A DNA stretch of 64,000 nucleotides from Paraescarpia echinospica (Eukaryota; Annelida; Polychaeta; Sabellida; Siboglinidae): positions 65,902,539 to 65,966,538 of the forward strand of contig CM034537.1 in the NCBI GenBank assembly GCA_020002185.1, read 5' to 3'. This document shows positions 22,637-33,352 of the stretch, piece after piece. A model generated the notes under the pieces. It was given only the letters and a program-made list of their open reading frames with translations, was not told where the DNA came from and did not search any database. Each line of letters opens with the position of its first letter. The stretch's first letter is position 1. The position numbers and the translations under genes were made by a program.

Positions 22637-24553
22637 ATGGAAACGGCCATCGTAAGTAACTTCTATCGGCCTGTGTTTGTGTATACATGCACAACAGTTG
22701 ACCGGTGATTATGTCCTCTCTCTTGCAGGGCTTTCAACAAGGCACGTTTTTGTTTGTATCATAGAATTTTGCATAGCATAACTTAAACATATGTGATTAA
22801 ATGCCCGTAGCATAGTCAACAAGAAAAGCGAATTATAAATCATGGTAGTGGATCATCGTGAAATAGGTATCACAGAATCACGGGTACACATACACAGTTG
22901 AATTAGCTTTGAAAGGTTATGTAATGTTTAGAAATGACAGGTGGCGGAGTAACTGTACATGTTAAATAATCTACATAGGTATATAAAATAAAAATGACAA
23001 CCTAAGCAGATTGTGACGAAGCAGTTTGGTGTTACACAGTTACTAGAAATGCAACATTAACAATAGTACTAGTTTACCGTAGTCCAAACATAGGACAGGA
23101 GGAAGATGTAAGACTACCAACCAAATGCTGTAATGATGATGGATAAGGAGGAATGTATTAAAATGGATGATTGTAATCTCGGACAGTGCTGGGGTGATGA
23201 TGAACGATGTGTACGAATAGGGATTGCATTCTGATTCTGATGTTTTGGAACCAACCAGAGATGGTAATTTGTTGGGTTTAGTGTTTATTTCTCAAAACGA
23301 ATTAATAGATAACGTTAAAGTACAGTAACCCTTGGGTTCTAGTGGTCACAAACAGAAGTGTACACGTAAAATCAGCAATAAAGGTAAAACGCAAATGAAG
23401 AAACATTTTAAGATCGACCCTATTAAGAGATACGAAAGTATTATAGTAAATGGGACTACCTTCATGAAAGAAAAACAGCAACAGAATGCTGGACCTATTT
23501 AAAAAAAGAGATTGAGGGCGTTATTAAAATATTTTTTCCATTGCGGGAAAACGGTCAAAGAACAACACCTGTCAAAAGAGGTTTATGATAGATTGCATAC
23601 AAACAAATTAAGTGGAGGATATATATATAAATATACTGGAAATGAATAAGATTACACACTCTAAAAAGCGGCACTCAATTGATCTACAGCTACAGAAATT
23701 AGCAAATGATATAAAAAAAATGACAGCAAGAGCTTTTACGCTTATGTAAGGAGTAAACAGAAAGTTCAAGATAAGATGGGACCACTTGAAAATAACAGCG
23801 GAAACATAATATCAGATTGATTGTAAATGGCAAAGGTCCTGAATGACTATTTCAGCTCAGTATTTGAGGAAGATGAATCAAATCAGCTAGGGCAGTTGTC
23901 TCCAGAATATATTTTCAATGAAAATTTAGAAGATGAAAGAAAATATATCAACTGTGGTTAATGGGATACAACCAAAACTACTTACGAAAATTGCAGAGCA
24001 TATTAGTGCACCACTTTGTATATGTTTTAGCTTGTCACTAAAAGAGAGGATAATTCCTTTAAAGTGGAAAGAAACAAATATGACGCCATTATTTAAAACG
24101 GGATCAAGGACCAAGTTAGAAAATTATTGGTCTCTGAGGTTAACAACTTCCAACGTATTCTATACTGCTTAGTATCTTCTGGAACCTAGACCATATCAAC
24201 ATTGATCTATAGTGTTTTTAGCAACCGCTTTATAATACACACAATCTGTATCGTTGAAAAGTTGGGTTAAGTTAAATACGTATTTATTTTGCTGACGTCA
24301 TGGGTTCTTTGTGTAGGTTCACGTGGTCTTCCTCCTGGCGGTGAGCGGCGGCGTGATAGCGGTGATACCGCCAGAGATGATTACGAAAAACTACTCGGCC
24401 TGCCTGACTCGGTGCAACCAGCAGTACAAGGACTGCATATTTGAATGTAAGGCTGAATCGATGCCGTGGCTGAAGCTGAACCTGGAGAAAATCTGCAAGA
24501 GAGTGTACATGGGTTGCATCCATGACTGTGAAAAGCATCTAACGGTGCACTGA
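22637..24553 (+). CDS. Small secreted cysteine-rich protein, two exons (gene Q)
   Basis: Exon 1 is 22,637-22,651 (five codons, METAI) followed by GTAAGT. Exon 2 is 24,317-24,553, preceded by TTTGTGTAG and ending in TGA. The intron is phase 0. The start of the product is a good signal peptide: exon 2 opens with VHVVFLLAVSGGVIAV, so the hydrophobic core is split just after exon 1. The mature part of about 60 residues has seven cysteines with spacing C-x3-C-x6-C-x3-C-x15-C-x6-C-x3-C, lysine-rich and probably helical. An in-frame ATG three codons upstream (22,628) exists only in this copy. The open frame, splice sites and signal peptide together support a real gene. The function is unknown; paired C-x3-C spacing occurs in helical-hairpin secreted peptides, but I do not recognise the family. 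The promoter lies in 21.3-22.6 kb. Confidence 0.75.
22840..24150 (+). mobile_element. Decayed CR1 LINE in the intron of gene Q
   Basis: The sequence parallels the CR1 at 17,878-21,258 in opposite orientation. Endonuclease remnants (EADCDEAVWC-like near 23,010, then the LVYRSPNI-equivalent near 23,070) are followed by linker remnants. An RT remnant is at 24,000-24,130, including PLKWKETNMTPLFKTGSRTK. Stops occur every few tens of codons. A shorter form is at 61,625-62,380 in gene R, so this insertion predates the gene duplication. Confidence 0.85.
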
Positions 24554-25078
24554 TTACGACCTATGACGAACTAAATATACCATTATAGCATACTGTTTCT
24601 GTCCAAAGGAGGAGTTTGTTCAGAAACATCCGCCAAACCAGCATTTCAGTCTTACGATGTACTAGCTATATACATTTGCATATCCTACAAATGCCATTGA
24701 ATAACTGACAACACATGTTTCTATGTGTATACTAATAAACAAATGATATGTAATATATAGTGTATCTTAGAAAATAATTGTAGAATACAATTATTTCGTA
24801 TCGCTGTTGTAAGCAATATCGTGTATGACAACACATCACATGATCAGCCGCGCTATCTTTAAAATTAAGTTAACATTATGCTTCTTTGTAGTTCTTTCAA
24901 AACATAAATAACGTTAACTAGTTTTTTCATGAAAGCCGTTGTTTTTGTATAGTACACAAGCCCTTTCAAAATGGAAGATAGACATGTGTTAATGAATTAC
25001 TACCAGCATATCATACTGAGCTACAAAAGGAACTCCATTATTTTAACATAAGGCTTTTTCGTGTTACAACGAACTATG
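24554..25078. other. 3' flank of gene Q, AT-rich
   Basis: Presumed 3' untranslated region and intergenic DNA. AATAAA-like signals are not close to the stop; an ACTAATAAACAA segment near 24,730 could serve for polyadenylation. Nothing else is recognised. Confidence 0.4.
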
Positions 25079-25235
25079 GCGGCCATCTTGAATTTCAATA
25101 TGGCCGTCAACTGAGAATATAGCAAATGGCAGAAATGGATTGTTTGACCCTCACAAATGTTGGTTTAGACACAAATAACTCGACGCAAGTGGCTGCGCCT
25201 ATGTGGCTGCAACTTATAAGTGCTCAATAAGATTT
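25079..25235. repeat. Interspersed repeat with GGCGGCCATCTTGAAT core, second copy
   Basis: About 90 percent identical by eye to 16,473-16,628, including the GCGCCTATGTGGCTGC segment and TATAAGTGCTC end. Confidence 0.85.
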
Positions 25236-26172
25236 TAATTTTGAGGAGTTGTGACTGTCTGACATCGCTACTATTTGAAAGAGGAGATTGCAAGCACACT
25301 TGGAGTGCTATTCAGCGGGTGATTATATATATATATATATGCGGCAACTCTGTGAGTTTTTAATGTTTTTATGAACTTACAGTTTATTTGATATCCTGAG
25401 CCAGTAATTACTTATGCGTGACAACAATCGGCGACATTGCCATCAAGCCTGCAGAGCCAGTGAGCAGATCTGCCGTAACGCTTCCTCTACTACTACTGCG
25501 TGTCGCGGAAGACGTTGCGATTGCTTTGCTATGTGAAAACAGTGCAAATTATACAAGTTTTGACCGATATACACCTCTACATTTTCGCAAACAAATCCAC
25601 GAAAGCACCAAGATTTTATCTGACTTCGTGATTTTAGTAAGTGGAAGTGACTTTTTATGATTTAATCAGTTTTAATATCAGGGTGCACCTGTGTGAAACA
25701 AGCTGTGATTCAGCCATGCGTGAACCCAACAGTTAGGTCGTTACCTGCACGTTATGCATGACCGGAGATGTCAATGCCAATTGACATGTGGACTTAATTG
25801 CATCTTCGTTGCCCAGGACAAATTGACACAACCTGTGCGCGGTTAAGCGTAACATTACAATCCTTAAAATTCACTTGTATGCTGGACGCAAAATCTTATA
25901 AAAGATTGTTGCTGTCGTCAACACCAACGTCCATGTCCGTGTGCTGCTAGCAATAAATACTGCCGCGTTAGTGTGTACATAGAACTGGTAGCAGCGGTCA
26001 GAAGTCGCCTATCAAAACGGTCACGCTCGAATCGCTCGCCTAGAATGGGTATCTCCACAAAAACCCGGAGAGTCCGTATTGGCTCTTTCCATGCGGGTGC
26101 GCTATAGCGAACAAATGGCCGCGCTGGCAGAGCCTTGCGAAGGCGAACCATGCGAAATCGATCGTCGGGTGG
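25236..26172. other. Intergenic DNA preceding a LINE, no gene supported
   Basis: Contains a short (AT)n at 25,325-25,341 and an 80-codon frame (25,418-25,660) that I do not recognise. CAATAAATACTGCCGCGTTA at 25,950 followed by ACTGGTAGCAGCGGTC resembles an LTR end with a primer-binding site, but no second LTR was found. Alternatively it is the 5' untranslated region of the LINE starting near 26,173. Confidence 0.4.
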
Positions 26173-27993
26173 ATGGGGCCATGCAGCCCCCTCACCGCCC
26201 TGCTCTGCCTTCACATCGGCCTGATGCTGGCGTCGCTGTTGCTCGTGGGGGGCATTGAGCTAAGTCCTGGTCCAGTCACCCCAGCAACAAACACCGCCAC
26301 CCCGACGAATGACGCCACGGGGGTTATTTGGGGTGAAACAGCAATCCCAAACCCACGCCTAGAGCAAACGCCTCACACATTCTACCTGGACTATAAGATA
26401 TTAAAAGCAGGAGACATTCAGGTAAACCCACAGAGAATGGTTGCCATGTTTGCAGCAAGACAGTGGACTCACAACATGGTCTACAATGTGACACTTGTGA
26501 TGTTTGGTTGCATCCCGGCTTTGTTAATGTTAACCAACGGGAACTTTGTGCATTTGAAACATATGATATCCCCTTTATGTGTCCAAGGTGTGAATGGGAA
26601 GAAAATGACAACAATGACATAAATAACATTGAATGTGATGTATTTAGTGGCGGTGATAGATTCTCAAATATTGACGTGGGTGGAGATATACAAACAATAC
26701 TAGACCTTCCTACTGTCGCTGGTCTATCTATTGCTCATATTAATGTAAACTGTAGTGATGTCAAGGGACGGATTTATGAAATGAAACATCTTTTTCAACG
26801 AAAGCCTTTCGACATTATTGGCATTTTTGAAACAAAACTGACACATGATATGCCCACTAGCAAGTTTGAAATTGATGGATATGAATTATTCCGAGCTGAT
26901 AGGAAGAAAGTGGATAAAAAGCCAGGAGAAGGCTGTGCTGAAAAACCAGATTTGATACCACAAGATCTGGAAGGCATTTGTGGAATAGTCACATTAAAAA
27001 ACAAACATAAGATTATCATTGCAAGCATATACAGACCTCCAAATGAAAAGATTAACTGGTTTGATAAAAAAATGGATCAGCTACTAAATAACGTTAGTTA
27101 TACTAAGCTGGAGTTCATCATCAATGTTGATCTTAACTGTGATTTATTAAAACAACTATTAGAAAATCACACTAAGCACTTTGTACACACATGTATGTCA
27201 CATCAGTTAATTCAGCTTGTTAACAAACACACCAGTGTAACACCCACAAGTCGTATCTTGATTGATGTAATTATGACTACTGAGCCTGATAAGATAATGA
27301 AGCATGAGGTAATATCTGGTGTAACTGCAGACCACTATCATGTCTACTGTGTCACCTCTTATAAGTCCCATGCACCTACACAGTCTCATAGCAAAATGGA
27401 AATGAGAAATTTCAAAAACTTTAATAAAAACGATTTTTTAAAATGAATTAGACATGTGTGATTGGAGTTCTGTTGAGCAGTTTGAGAAAGTGGATGAGGC
27501 TTAGAAGAGATTTAAGGATCTCTTTACACATGTACGTGACAAACACTGCCCATTTGTTACGAGTCAGGAAATAATTTCTTCCGTGGTTAACTGAGAAAAT
27601 TAAAGATGATATTAAAAGTAAACATCATTTTGAAAAAAGCACATTCTAAAGGATTATAAATATTTTAGCAAATGTATAGGCACTTCAGGAATGTCGTTTC
27701 GATTTCTCTCAAGACTGCAAAGCGGGACTACTACACTGGTCTAATCCTGGAAAATAAGAAGAAACCAAAATTAATGTGGAAATGCCAAAAAGAACTCCTG
27801 CCAGGAAAAACCAAGTCCAGCCCCAAAGGTGTACTTGTTGATGGTCAAATAATTACTGATCCCAAATGTAAGGCCAATGCATTCAACAAGTATGTTACAT
27901 CCATTGGTCAAAAAATTGTCAAGTAGGCTTTCACCAGCTGTTTCATCCATTCCACCTAAATCACCCAAAATACATGCTTTAAATTTCCCTATT
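26173..27993 (+). mobile_element. CR1/L2-like LINE, 5' half (PHD finger, AP endonuclease)
   Basis: The 5' ORF begins MGPCSPLTALLCLHIG with a hydrophobic stretch, then a GGIELSPGP segment (about 26,250-26,276) and a GDIQVNP segment (about 26,413-26,433). Both resemble decayed 2A-type motifs. After a frameshift a PHD-type finger follows (CHVCSKTVD, then LQCDTCDVWLHPGF, 26,440-26,600). The AP endonuclease is at 26,725-27,430 (LSIAHINVNCSD, IIASIYRPPN, TADHYHVYC). A linker continues to about 27,990, where an LTR element interrupts. The 3' half resumes at 32,134. PHD and endonuclease identities are clear; the 2A reading is an inference. Confidence 0.85.
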
Positions 27994-29540
27994 TGTCACA
28001 AAGTGGTTTGTATATAATTTAGTCAGGCTTTAGAACAGTGGTTTTGTTTACAAAGTATAGTTGCTGCCATCTCTGGTATGTATTGTCGCTGAGGTATACG
28101 CTGGTGCCCTCTGGCGATTAAGGCGTGTAACGTTTGAACAGCCGACGAGTCAGATTTAATTAATTTCATTTTCAGCGTTCACCACTAATTTTACGGTTAG
28201 GTATACCAAATGTGGTACCAGTAGAAATTATTTAACATTACTGGTAATATGGTGACCTTGCAAACTACTTATGTTGTGGTTATAAGAAGATTATATTATG
28301 AACTTATAATAGTTGTTTACAAAAATGTAGGTGTGAAAAACACTAGGGTCACACCTAGCTTATGAATAGAGTGCGTTTTATTAAAATTATGGATTAATTC
28401 GTGAGAGTTGGAATGTACGATGATACACGGAATTCAGTGATATTAATTATGTAAGTAAGTCACGTAAGTTAAAAATTGAATGAGCACTTATATAGCCAAA
28501 CGTTTAGCTGGCAAAATCTATTTTAAACTCGGCGAGTTGAATGGATTGGTTCGAAGTGTGAACGGTTTCGGGAGCCGGTTTCTGGTGCGACTTTAATTTG
28601 TATTAAGTGTCGTAATTGGTCATACTAACTTCCAGTCATCAAGCTATATAAGGGCATGACGGCCGTTCCAGGCCAGACGAATAGTTGAGCAGAAGAAAGT
28701 GTTGCACTCTCGTCTCCAGGAATTGGGCCGAAATGTGTGTCCGCCCAACGCCTGTGATAAATACTTCTACGATTTTCAACAGTACTGACTAGTTGTGAGA
28801 CGCTGCACTTATCACGTGTTGAAGAAGATTGAGCGATAACCGTCTGCAATTCCGTTTTGACGTGATCTTCGAATGCGAGGCCGCCACCGTTTCGACTGTT
28901 AGCCACTGTCAACTAGGCATAGCCATTCCACCGGGCTATAAGTCATATGTCGTAACACGGACTCCGTGACAGACCTTCTCGACATCGCCGACGTCGTGAC
29001 ATCGTTTCCGTGTTGTTGCCTGGTGTTTCGCGTGGAAGGCAAATCAACCGTCTACTTTATCGCCCGAGTTGCCTGCTTACGTCAACGTAAATTCGTTCGC
29101 CGAACGCCGAGCGACTTTCGTCCTGACATCTCGCCGAACGCGACCGAGGCGAACGTTGACATTCGCACATCACGAGACATTGGTTACAGTTCATAGACTT
29201 TACAACGGTGTATACCCGTCTTCATGTAAGTGACCAGCTGTTTAAATTGTCTCCCATGTTATTTCGTATTTGGATGCATACTCGTTGAGTACAATGTATG
29301 GTGTTATAAATATAATGTCATAGCAGAGTAACGGTTGGCCAACTATCACTGAACCGCTTTTGTTTGTTGTTGATGTATTAAATGGGAATGCCAGTTGGCT
29401 TCTCGTACATACATATCTGATGTCACGTTATGTCTCTCGTTCACTCCGAATCCTAATGCACTTGAACCTATAACTTGCTATGTCAAATCGGGTACCGCCA
29501 ATTTATTAATTTATTAATACTTACACTCGATTTTGTGACA
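27994..29540 (+). repeat. 5' LTR
   Basis: The 1,547-bp repeat begins TGTCACAAAG and ends TTTTGTGACA, so it has the standard TG...CA ends within a 9-bp imperfect inverted repeat. It aligns along its length with the solo LTR at 34,450-35,985. Those two differ by substitutions and small indels, including about 20 bp extra near 34,885 in the solo copy and 47 bp extra near 28,905 here. LTRs hold promoter and polyadenylation functions for the element. Confidence 0.92.
28645..28653 (+). promoter_or_regulatory. LTR TATA box
   Basis: TATATAAGG, conserved at the equivalent place of the solo LTR (35,126-35,134). It lies in a GC-richer block, and transcription would start about 25-30 bases downstream. 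Confidence 0.65.
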
Positions 29541-29542
29541 AC

Positions 29543-29560
29543 TGGGGGCTCGTCCGGGAT
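29543..29560 (+). promoter_or_regulatory. Primer-binding site, tRNA-Pro type
   Basis: TGGGGGCTCGTCCGGGAT lies two bases after the LTR. This 18-base sequence is the complement of the 3' end of tRNA-Pro as used by murine leukaemia-type retroviruses. In LTR elements the tRNA primes minus-strand DNA synthesis here. Confidence 0.9.
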
Positions 29561-29977
29561 TTTGAGTTGGGCTGTAACTTTTGGTGCACAGGATTCGCTG
29601 AACAAGAGCATTACGTTTCCCTATTCCCGTATAACATGTTTGCGATATTAGTTTAGAGGCAAGGCAGTGCCAAACTAAGAAGCTAGCTCCTCCTCGAACT
29701 TCATCTTTCAAGGAAGGGAACTAAATGCTATTAACTATCAGTTACTTTATCGATATGTTATTTACCTAGGGTACGAACCATTACTTAATGGGTTAAATGA
29801 AGTAAGGGGTTCACGAGTAACGACGATTGACAGTAAGATAGACTGGATACGATGACGATCGTTATTGCAGCTATTAGTTATCGTTTGTAAAGCATACAGT
29901 TTATGTATGCACTAGCGGTCCCAGAGTTAGTCCACTGGTTGACTAGTGTACGGTCCCTAGCCGAGGTATGTTGGTTT

Positions 29978-30300
29978 GAAGTGGTCCCCCGTCGGCCTCA
30001 TGTATTGGAGATTTCCTTGCAACCAACCTGGTAAGATAGATGCATCACTAGGAAGTCTTGTTAGATCCTACTATTCGGTCTCGTGTTGTCCCAGTTTATG
30101 CGTGGTTAGAGAAGGTCCCCCGTCGGCCTTATGCAGTAGATATTTCCTTGCAGCCAGCATAGTAGGATAGATGCATTACTAGGAAGTCTTGTTAGATCCT
30201 AGTATTCGGTCCCGTGTTGACCCAGTTTATGTGTGGTTATAGAAGGTCCCCCGTCGGCCTTATGCAGTGAGTATTTTCGTGCAGCCCGTATAGTGAATTA
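29978..30300 (+). repeat. Leader tandem repeat, about 133-bp unit
   Basis: GGTCCCCCGTCGGCCT begins units at about 29,982, 30,114 and 30,246, each followed by TTCCTTGCAxCCA and TAGGAAGTCTTGTTAGATCC. The third unit is partial. It lies between primer-binding site and gag, where packaging and dimerisation signals of LTR elements usually lie. A role there is inference only. Confidence 0.85.
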
Positions 30301-30436
30301 GTTGCATATCTAGGAGATCCAGAGTGACCCTAGTTATTTGTTGTCAGAGTTTGACTCGACTATTAGAGGTGGTTAGATAAGCCCCTCTAGAGTGTGTCCG
30401 CCATATTACGTAGATAGTTTGTAATAGGAATACATT

Positions 30437-31600
30437 ATGAAATTTCAACAGCTTATGGAGATAGGCAAGAAGTTGAAATTAGAAGGAACTGAGCTCCTAG
30501 ATTTTGTTCGTCATGAACAGTAGCAACAGCATGCTAAGGAGAAAGCCGCCATTGACCGCGAGGAGAAAACGCTGGAGCAACAGCAGGCTAAGGAGAAAGC
30601 CCCCATAGAGCGTAAGGAGAGAGAGCGCTTGAGCATCAGAGCGTCAAGGGAGAGATGGAGCACGAAGAGAGAGCGCTTGAGCACCAGCGAGCCAAGGAGA
30701 AGGAGTAGCTGGATAGTAAGATGAGGCTAAAAGAAATGTTGCATGAGAAAGAGATGGCAACATTACACATAGAAGCCGAGAAGGTTAAGCCAGAGGGGTT
30801 TGATGCGTCTAATCGAAGCGTAGACAATTCCAGATTAGGAAAGTAAGATGCCCAAACTCCCCGAGTTTAGAGAAGCAGACGATAATATCGATGCTCATTT
30901 GACTTGTTTTGAGCGCTATGCTGAAAACGCAGGGTGGAAGAGAGAGGACTACGCATTAGGACTGAGCAGTCGTCTAACGGGTTCGCGCGTTAGATGTGTA
31001 TTTTCGTCTTCCTAGAGATGACATGCAAGATTGTGCTCAACTTAAGCAGGCTCTTTTAGCTAAATTTCAGCTAACCGCCGAAGATTACCGGCGAAGATTT
31101 TTTAGGAGTAAACAGGGGGTAGATGAGACTGCAGCCAGGTATCTTGGTAAATTAGACCATAACCTGAGCCAGTGGATCAGATTAGCAGGAATCCACGAAT
31201 CCTATGGAGAATTGAGGGACTTAATTTTGCGGGAGCAATTTTTGCATTCGTGTCCTCGTGAGTTAGCCCTATTCATCAGGGAGCGTTCACCCTCGAGCAT
31301 GGAGACAGTGAAGGAACTAGCGGACGTATATGCTACGTCACGTATGGCCGCAGGACTTAAGGAAATCCCTAAAAAGAATGATACACGCGACAACTCCCAT
31401 CCTAGGGGGTGGTCGAAAGGAAGAGGGAAAGTCATTGTTTCGCCCCGATAAGTACTCCGAATATAAGAGACTTAGCGCACACCTCCTCGTGAGCCTATGA
31501 GATGTTTCTTGTGTTCACAACCAGGTCATAGGGCTGTAAATTGTCCCACGGGTAAACCCCGCCAGTTCTCCACAGGGAAGCCAAGTTCCTGACACGAGGC
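30437..31600 (+). pseudogene. gag of the Gypsy-like element
   Basis: Encodes the structural polyprotein. An N-terminal part starts at ATG 30,437 and stops at 30,521. A highly charged glutamate/lysine/arginine coiled-coil region follows to about 30,840. A capsid-like part (MPKLPEFREADDNIDAHLTC near 30,849, then FRLPRDDMQDCAQLKQALLA onward to 31,450) resembles the SCAN-related gag of some Gypsy elements. The nucleocapsid knuckle at 31,503-31,544 has perfect C-x2-C-x4-H-x4-C spacing. Stops at 30,521, 30,706 and 30,843 and a frameshift near 30,990 break the frame. Confidence 0.8.
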
Positions 31601-31658
31601 CGGCAGTTGTTGTATAGCAGTCGAGAAGGTTAACCACCTTTGCAGCAATGAAGCAACT

Positions 31659-32108
31659 ATGAAGTGTGGGTGTAAGTTTTCAGTTGTAGGATGTGTGGGT
31701 AATCATACCTACCCTAACTTACCAGTGATGCATGGCAGACTGAATGAGAAACCAGTTGAGGTTCTAAGAGACACAGGATGTAGTGGGATTGTAGTTAAGA
31801 GAGATCTAGTTAATCCAGATCAATTAACTAAACATAAGAAGATCCTTGTCATGCTAGACCGTTCAACCATATCAGTCACCGTAGCCCGGTGCTACATAGA
31901 GTCACCAGTGTTTACCGGTGAAACCGAGGTACTATGTGTTGACAATCCCATTTGTGATGTGATCATTGGCAATGTGATAGGTGTACACGCCAGTACCCAA
32001 GAAGAAAAGGAGGATCCCACTTTGAAGGCATGTTTTGCCAAAGCTAAGAGTCCTCGAGATGAAAACTCAAGATCGAGAGGGGTCTGTTACACGGACATGC
32101 TTAATTAA
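31659..32108 (+). pseudogene. Retropepsin (aspartic protease) of the Gypsy-like element
   Basis: In LTR elements this dimeric protease cuts the Gag-Pol precursor. The frame of 149 codons has VLRDTGCSGIVVK at residues 35-47, the active-site Asp-Thr-Gly, and a downstream hydrophobic flap partner (CDVIIGNVIG, about residues 104-113). It opens directly after the gag knuckle region. The frame ends where the inverted LTR tip begins, so all later pol domains are absent. Confidence 0.8.
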
Positions 32109-32133
32109 ATTATATACAAACCACTTTGTGACA
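32106..32133 (-). repeat. Inverted 28-bp LTR tip
   Basis: Exact reverse complement of 27,994-28,021 apart from the last base or two. With the 5' LTR it makes the 4.14 kb insertion look as if bounded by terminal inverted repeats. No target duplication is visible (CCTATT on the left, TTACCC on the right). Confidence 0.85.
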
Positions 32134-33031
32134 TTACCCCGGCCTTTAAGAATTTAATCTACGCCAATCTGCGTCAAATCCTGCAATTTAAACATGTTTG
32201 CAGACGACACTGAAATTGATTCAGCTGCAAAACCATGGTGTTCGGCTCATTTAGAATCCAACATCAACAGTGATTTATGTAAAGTCAAACAGTATTTTGA
32301 TATTAACAAATATGAGTATTAATGTACAGAAAACTCATTATGCTAATTTGCACTCATCAGTCCATTGCCAATATGCCTTATGTTAGAATTCATATCAACA
32401 ATGAGCCACTTAAACATGTATCGGTAGCCAAGTATCTTGGTATGTATATCGACTCAAAACCAAAAATGGGACGACCATATTAAGAGCATGATTCCTAAAA
32501 TTTCATCCAAAATAGGAATCCTAAGATATCTTCGTAAGATAGTATCAATCGACATTCTCATGCAATTATATAATGCAATAGTTCAACCACACTTCGATTA
32601 TGGAGATGTAATCTATGAATCAGCCTCAGTATCAACCAAAACTAGATTACATAAACTACAGACCGGAGCTGCTACACTCATCTGGGTCTAGTCCTAGACA
32701 AAATAGAAACACTATGTTTAAAACACTAGGCTGGTTATCACTACAGCAAAGAAGGGATTTTAATAAATGTGTTCTTATGTACAAGTGTGTAAATGGTCTA
32801 GCACCACAATATTTGTGTGATATGTTTACATCAAACAGTCATTCTTACAATACCAGAAATACCTCTCTGCTGAAACCACCCAAAGCCAGAACTATCTACT
32901 GTCAACGCAGTTTCAGTGTGTCCGGTTTTAAATTATGGAATAAACTACCAAATGAAATTCAAAACAGCCATTCTGTTCCAACCTTCAAAAAGACCCTCCA
33001 CAAATATCTGAGTGCTACACCACCATTTTAA
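32134..33031 (+). mobile_element. CR1/L2-like LINE, 3' half
   Basis: Continuation of the LINE at 26,173. The RT palm motif FADDTEIDS (32,201-32,225) is followed by AKYLGMYIDS (about 32,430) and ISSKIGILRYLRKIV. QLYNAIVQPHFDYGDVIYE and the C-terminal KLWNKLPNEIQNSHSVPTFK, ending at a TAA near 33,031, complete it. The RT fingers between 27,990 and 32,134 are missing. A one-base shift near 32,450 and a stop near 32,691 are present. Confidence 0.88.

Positions 33032-33352
<321 letters not shown>

Larger units (their letters stand above)
16930..24600. repeat. Segmental duplication, copy A
   Basis: Colinear with 57,480-64,000. Matching landmarks include GAATCGCATGTCGTATAGCC (17,150) against 57,702. 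The GATGTCATGTAGCAATAG junction (17,860) matches 58,493. The segment from 21,264 onward matches 58,509 onward. The tRNA-like block, gene first exon, intronic CR1 relic and second exon follow in the same order. Copy A differs by the CR1 insertion at 17,878-21,258. Copy B differs by insertions at about 58,622-59,175 and 60,097-61,205. Confidence 0.9.
27994..32133 (+). mobile_element. Gypsy-like LTR retrotransposon, truncated after protease
   Basis: The order is 5' LTR, primer-binding site, repeated leader, gag with coiled coil and CCHC knuckle, then aspartic protease. Reverse transcriptase, RNase H, integrase and the 3' LTR are missing. The right edge (32,106-32,133) is a 28-bp inverted copy of the first 28 bases of the LTR, a rearrangement rather than a normal 3' LTR. 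It splits a LINE, whose RT core is missing at the junction, so deletion accompanied the rearrangement. Confidence 0.88.

Noticed and set aside
24317..24553. Assignment of the cysteine-rich protein to a named toxin family
   Set aside because: The cysteine spacing alone does not match a family I can identify with confidence, so no toxin call is made.
25940..26000. LTR end with primer-binding site (ACTGGTAGCAGCGG)
   Set aside because: No partner LTR or internal genes; the adjoining sequence is the 5' end of a LINE.
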